A program made the translations under genes and the position numbers. Source: Thermobifida alba (lineage in GTDB: Bacteria > Actinomycetota > Actinomycetes > Streptosporangiales > Streptosporangiaceae). From it: 64,000 nucleotides of DNA. Position 1 is the first letter of the stretch. Each line of letters opens with the position of its first letter. Of the stretch, positions 60,709 through 64,000 are shown piece after piece. Location: NCBI RefSeq assembly GCF_023208015.1, contig NZ_CP051627.1:2294001-2358000 (forward strand), given 5' to 3'. The notes below the pieces were generated by a model, which had not been told where the DNA came from, did not search any database, and saw nothing but the letters and a program-made list of their open reading frames with translations.

Positions 60709-60987
60709 TCAGCCGTCACAGGGAAGCGCGGCAAGCAGCACCACTTCTCCGGTTTCCGGAATCCGTTGGGTGTGCTCCAGGACCCTGGAACCGACAAGCA
60801 GCCGCGTGGACCGGCGTGGCGTTCCGTCCCGGTGCTGCAGGGCTTCCTGAATCCTCCGGTCGAGTCTGCTGACGTAGTCGATCACGTCAGTGCCCGTCGT
60901 CGTGCGTCCTGTCGGCACGAGGACGGAGTCATCGGCCAGGACCGCTTCGGGGTAACCCCGCAGTCGAACTTTCAACGTCCTGCTCAT
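60709..60987 (-). CDS. Small ubiquitin-like (MoaD/ThiS-like) partner protein, no terminal GG
   Basis: 92 residues. The strand pattern KVRLRGYPEAVLADDSVLVP, helix VIDYVSRLDRRIQEAL and strands RLLVGSRVLEHTQRIPETGEVVLLAALPC fit a beta-grasp fold, and the gene directly precedes the E1. The C-terminus is PCDG rather than the GG needed for adenylation, so it would need trimming or another chemistry. The assignment rests on fold pattern and context. ATG at 60987 with AAGGAGGGCGC upstream. Confidence 0.6.
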   Translation of the reverse strand: MSRTLKVRLRGYPEAVLADDSVLVPTGRTTTGTDVIDYVSRLDRRIQEALQHRDGTPRRSTRLLVGSRVLEHTQRIPETGEVVLLAALPCDG

Positions 60988-61138
60988 GCGCCCTCCTTGG
61001 CTCAGACTAGTCCAGCCTAGGAAAGAGCGCCGTGCTTTGCAGTAGCCCCGAGGACAGGAAAACAAAACCCGAAACCGCTGGGCGAGGAAATCCTAGGGAT
61101 ATCCAGACCCAGCGGTTTCACCTGTTCAAAGGGTTGGG

Positions 61139-61220
61139 GTCAGGCCCCGGCCTCCTCCGGGACGGCGTCGACGCCCGCCTCCCGGCGCTGCTCCGCCGTG
61201 ATCGGGGTGGGCGCGCCCGT
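61139..61220. repeat. Copy 2 of the 82-bp direct repeat, inside aspS
   Basis: The 3' end of the intact aspS gene including its stop codon, identical to 59651-59732. The distance between copies is 1488 bp. Confidence 0.9.
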
Positions 61221-62879
61221 CAGCGGGTCGCCTCCCGAAGCGGTCTTGGGGAAGGCGATGACCTCGCGGATGGTGTGCTGTCCCGCCAGCAGCATGACCA
61301 GGCGGTCCCACCCCACGGCCAAGCCGCCGTGCGGCGGAGGGCCGAACTTGAAGGCCTCCAGCAGGAAGCCGAACTTCGCCTCGGCCTCTGCCTTGCTGAT
61401 GCCCAGCGTCTCGAAGACGCGCTGCTGCATCTCGGCGCGGTGGATACGGATGGAACCCGAAAGCAGCTCGTAGCCGTTCACCACCAGGTCGAAAGCCCTG
61501 GACTTGGCTGTTGCCGGGTCGTCCTGGAAGGTTTCGGCGACCTCCTCCGCCGGAGCGGTGAACGGGTGGTGCACCGCCGCCCACCCTCCTTCGTCGTTCT
61601 TCTCGAACAACGGCATGTCGGTGATCCAGAGCAGCTCCCACGCAGACTGGTCGATCAGGTCGCACCGCCTGCCGATCTCCAGACGAGCCGCGCCCAGCAG
61701 CTCCTGGGAGGCCCTCCGCTCTCCGGCGGCGAAGAAGATCGCGTCCCCGGGCTCGGCACCGACGCGCTCGGCCAGTCCGGCACGCTCCTGCTCGGTCAGG
61801 TTCTTGGCGACTGGGCCGCCCAGGGTCCCGTCCTGCTGCACCAGCACGTAGGCGAGTCCCTTCGCGCCACGCGACCGTGCCCACTCCTGCCAGGCGTCCA
61901 GTTCCCGGCGGCTCTGGGACGCACCGCCCGGCATCACCACCGCCCCCACGTAGGGGGCCTGGAAAACCCGGAAGGGGGTGTGCGCGAAGAACTCGGTGAG
62001 CTCGGTCAGTTCCTGCCCGAAACGCAGGTCGGGCTTGTCGGAGCCGAAACGGTCCATCGCCTCGGCGAACGGCATGCGCCGGAACGGTCGAGGCAGTTCG
62101 ATGCCGCGTATGTCCCGCAGCAGTCGGGTGAACAGCGTCTCGCCGATCGCGAAGAGGTCCTCCTCGTCGACGAAGCTCATCTCGATGTCGATCTGGGTGA
62201 ACTCCGGCTGCCGGTCCGCGCGGAAGTCCTCGTCCCGGAAGCAGCGCGTCAGCTGGTAGTACCGCTCCATGCCGCCCACCATGAGCAGCTGCTTGAACAG
62301 CTGCGGGGACTGCGGCAGGGCGTACCAGTGCCCCGGTTGCAGACGCACCGGCACCAGGAAGTCCCGGGCCCCCTCGGGGGTGGAACGGGTCAGGTACGGC
62401 GTCTCGACGTACACGAAACCGTTCTCGTTCATGACCTGGTGGGCGATGTAGGTCGCCCGGGAGCGGACGCGCAGCGCCTCGGCCGTCTCCGGGCGGCGCA
62501 TGTCCAGGTAGCGGTAGCGCAGCCGGGCCTCCTCGGAGACCTCCTGGGTCCCGTCGAGCGGGAACGGCAGCGGCGCCGCCTCGCTCAGGACCTCGATGCG
62601 GGAGGCGACGACCTCGATCGCGCCGGTGGGGATGTCGGGGTTCTCGTTGCCCTCGGGCCGGACCCGGACCGTACCGGTCACCTTGACGCAGTACTCCGAA
62701 CGGAGGTCGTGGGCGAGTTCGTCCTCGCGGACCACGACCTGGACGACACCTGAGGCGTCACGCAGGTCGAGGAAGACCACTCCGCCGTGGTCGCGGCGGC
62801 GGGCCACCCAGCCCGCCAGGACCACGGTCTCGTCGACGTGTTCGGCGCGTAGCGTGCCCGCCTCGTGTGTGCGGATCAA
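61140..62879 (-). CDS. aspS: Aspartate-tRNA(Asn/Asp) ligase
   Basis: 579 residues. The OB-fold anticodon domain ([23 protein letters not shown]), the class II core with motif 2 ([24 protein letters not shown]) and motif 3 ([13 protein letters not shown]) and the bacterial insertion domain are present. Many actinobacterial AspS enzymes are non-discriminating and feed amidotransferase routes; whether this one is cannot be told. The start is TTG at 62879 behind AAGGAGAA. Its last 26 codons are duplicated 1.5 kb downstream. Confidence 0.97.
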   Translation of the reverse strand: MIRTHEAGTLRAEHVDETVVLAGWVARRRDHGGVVFLDLRDASGVVQVVVREDELAHDLRSEYCVKVTGTVRVRPEGNENPDIPTGAIEVVASRIEVLSEAAPLPFPLDGTQEVSEEARLRYRYLDMRRPETAEALRVRSRATYIAHQVMNENGFVYVETPYLTRSTPEGARDFLVPVRLQPGHWYALPQSPQLFKQLLMVGGMERYYQLTRCFRDEDFRADRQPEFTQIDIEMSFVDEEDLFAIGETLFTRLLRDIRGIELPRPFRRMPFAEAMDRFGSDKPDLRFGQELTELTEFFAHTPFRVFQAPYVGAVVMPGGASQSRRELDAWQEWARSRGAKGLAYVLVQQDGTLGGPVAKNLTEQERAGLAERVGAEPGDAIFFAAGERRASQELLGAARLEIGRRCDLIDQSAWELLWITDMPLFEKNDEGGWAAVHHPFTAPAEEVAETFQDDPATAKSRAFDLVVNGYELLSGSIRIHRAEMQQRVFETLGISKAEAEAKFGFLLEAFKFGPPPHGGLAVGWDRLVMLLAGQHTIREVIAFPKTASGGDPLTGAPTPITAEQRREAGVDAVPEEAGA

Positions 62880-62891
62880 CGGGGTTCTCCT

Positions 62892-63029
62892 TCAGCGGTC
62901 TCGGAATGTCGCAGTGGTTGCCTGATGCGTGCGGTCGACCGGCTTCGCGGCCGCGAAGCCGGTGCCGGTATCTCGTCTCCGCGGCGGCTGTGCTCCCGAC
63001 ACCGCATGCGAGGCGATGCTGCTGGTCAT
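62892..63029 (-). CDS. Possible 45-codon ORF upstream of aspS
   Basis: ATG at 63029 to TGA at 62892, encoding an Arg/Thr/Ala-rich peptide; the stop abuts the aspS ribosome site, so translation could be coupled. It contains a perfect 26-nt palindrome (62938-62963) that could instead be a terminator for the upstream hydrolase gene. Weak evidence for coding. Confidence 0.2.
   Translation of the reverse strand: MTSSIASHAVSGAQPPRRRDTGTGFAAAKPVDRTHQATTATFRDR
62938..62963. terminator. Perfect palindrome between the MBL gene and aspS
   Basis: A 26-nt self-complementary sequence centred on GCGGCCGC (62938-62963), 110 bp past the hydrolase stop. It is a likely terminator for the minus-strand hydrolase gene, without a T-run. 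Confidence 0.55.
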
Positions 63030-63074
63030 GGTCTGTTCTTCCGGTCCTTGCGCTGCGCGGGGCGGATGTGGTGC

Positions 63075-63749
63075 CTACAGTCCGCGCAGGAAGGGGTTGG
63101 TGGCGCGTTCGCGGCCGACGGTGGTGCGCGGGCCGTGTCCGGGAAGGACCACGGTGTCGTCCGCGCGGCTCAGGCAGACGCGGGAGAGGCTGCGCAGGAT
63201 CTCCGCGTGGTCGCCGCCGGGGAAGTCGGTGCGGCCGATGGACCCGGCGAACAGCAGGTCGCCGGTGAGCAGCACCTCGGGGGTGTCCCCGGTCGCGGGC
63301 AGCGCATAGACGACCGACCCGGGCGTGTGCCCGGGGGCGTGCGCCACGGTGATCTCCAGGCCCGCCAGGCGCAGGACCTGTCCGTCGGCGACCTCCACCA
63401 CCCGTTCCGGTTCGCGCAACTGCTCGTTGCCGAACAGCGCCGCCAGCTGCGCGGCCAGTCCCGGGTCCACGCCCCGGGCCGGATCGCTCAGCAGCGGGCG
63501 GTCCGCCGCGTGCGCGTACGCCGCGACGTCGTGGGTCCGGCACACCTGGGCGGCCGACCACACGTGGTCGAAGTGGCCGTGGGTGAGCAGGACCGCGGCC
63601 GGGGTCAGCGCGTACTCGTCCAGCAGTTTGGCCACTCCCTCGGCGGCCTGCTGGCCCGGATCGACGATGACGCACTCCGCTTCCGCGGCCGGGGCGACCA
63701 CGTAGCAGTTCGCCGCGAGCGGTCCGGCGGGGAAGTCTGCGATGAGCAC
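63075..63749 (-). CDS. Metallo-beta-lactamase-fold hydrolase (glyoxalase II-like)
   Basis: 224 residues. The metal motif THGHFDH is near residue 52, further ligands are in HAPGHTPGSVVY and TGDLLF, and VLPGHGPRTTVGRE closes the site. Proteins of this type near hisS-aspS in actinobacteria are annotated as MBL-fold hydrolases related to glyoxalase II; the substrate is not proven. GTG at 63749 gives the normal N-terminus (VLIADFPAGPLAANCYVV). The reading frame stays open upstream, but that part shows no start with a ribosome site. Confidence 0.9.
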   Translation of the reverse strand: MLIADFPAGPLAANCYVVAPAAEAECVIVDPGQQAAEGVAKLLDEYALTPAAVLLTHGHFDHVWSAAQVCRTHDVAAYAHAADRPLLSDPARGVDPGLAAQLAALFGNEQLREPERVVEVADGQVLRLAGLEITVAHAPGHTPGSVVYALPATGDTPEVLLTGDLLFAGSIGRTDFPGGDHAEILRSLSRVCLSRADDTVVLPGHGPRTTVGRERATNPFLRGL

Positions 63750-64000
63750 GGTCTGCGCTGACCTCGTTTCCAGAGCGGGGACGCTGTCGGTTACCTCATG
63801 AGCGTACCGACGCGGTGACGGTTGTGGCGACTTGGTACGGCCGGTCGGCGCGGAGCGGGACGGAACCGGCGGGCCGGGCATACCCAGGACTGGTCACTCT
63901 GCTGCCCCAATTCATCACCATTCGGTCACCACGCTGCCCGTGACTCTTTGCCAAACGCCGTGACGGTGTCATATTGGTCCCTGCCCGGACCACGTGTGGC
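63750..64000. other. Window edge, no supported gene
   Basis: About 250 bp upstream of the hydrolase gene. Open frames have no convincing starts or motifs. Probably a promoter region. Confidence 0.4.

Noticed and set aside
61126-61884. 252-residue minus-strand frame inside aspS
   Set aside because: An out-of-frame shadow of the aspS 3' half.

Overview
The window is GC-rich, gene-dense actinobacterial DNA. Gene order points to the same group: infC-rpmI-rplT-trmH-(histidine kinase)-pheS-pheT near argC-J-B-D-R-G-H, a conservon, DUF5753/DUF397 pairs, GTG/TTG starts and many ATGA/GTGA gene overlaps. I lean towards a Nocardiopsaceae-like filamentous actinomycete, but this is inference and no rRNA gene is present.

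Layout. 0-3.8 kb (minus strand): a conservon (sensor kinase CvnA, roadblock CvnB, DUF742 CvnC, GTPase CvnD). 4.0-11.7 kb (minus): arginine genes argC-argJ-argB-argD-argR, tightly overlapped, then argG and argH, with TGCA-rich candidate ARG boxes upstream of argC. 11.8-14.9 kb: an FAD oxidoreductase, a MarR regulator and a PhyH-type dioxygenase. 15.1-17.9 kb (plus): a response regulator, sensor kinase and GerMN-like lipoprotein operon in which the kinase and lipoprotein are broken by three apparent one-C deletions. 17.9-25.8 kb (minus): pheST, a PAS kinase, trmH, rplT, rpmI and infC (apparent AUC start). 25.8-32.0 kb (minus): aroE, mltG, ruvX and alaS.

32.4-41.0 kb is an accessory block: a class I lanthipeptide cluster of the FxLD type (PIMT-like methyltransferase, a 66-residue precursor too small for ordinary ORF calling, LanB, LanC), plus a DUF218 protein and an XRE/DUF397 pair. 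The LanB reading frame is shifted by one extra C near its start. No exporter or leader protease is visible. 41.1-41.7 kb holds DUF6167 and DUF948, which in many actinobacteria lie next to alaS.

42.1-53.1 kb is the most unusual block, two convergent operons. The plus strand encodes a membrane-anchored pseudokinase and an active-looking Ser/Thr kinase. The minus strand encodes a pseudokinase with a C-terminal membrane helix, a GTPase with a cysteine-containing N-terminus, a 977-residue GAP1-like membrane protein, a coiled-coil membrane protein (MotA/ZorA-like in layout) and a small protein with a MotB-like Asp-containing membrane helix. I read it as a membrane-bound, GTP- and phosphorylation-controlled machine, possibly a conflict/defence system joined to an ion-driven stator. 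That is a hypothesis.

53.6-63.8 kb (minus): rarA, a PAP2 phosphatase, a PAS-GAF-SpoIIE phosphatase, a septum-formation-type lipoprotein, an SSI-type secreted protease inhibitor, a small ThiF/ubiquitin-like islet flanked by an 82-bp direct repeat of the aspS 3' end, aspS, and a metallo-beta-lactamase-fold hydrolase. The housekeeping genes aspS, rarA, DUF948/DUF6167, alaS, ruvX, mltG and aroE keep their usual order and orientation. The accessory blocks look like insertions between them.
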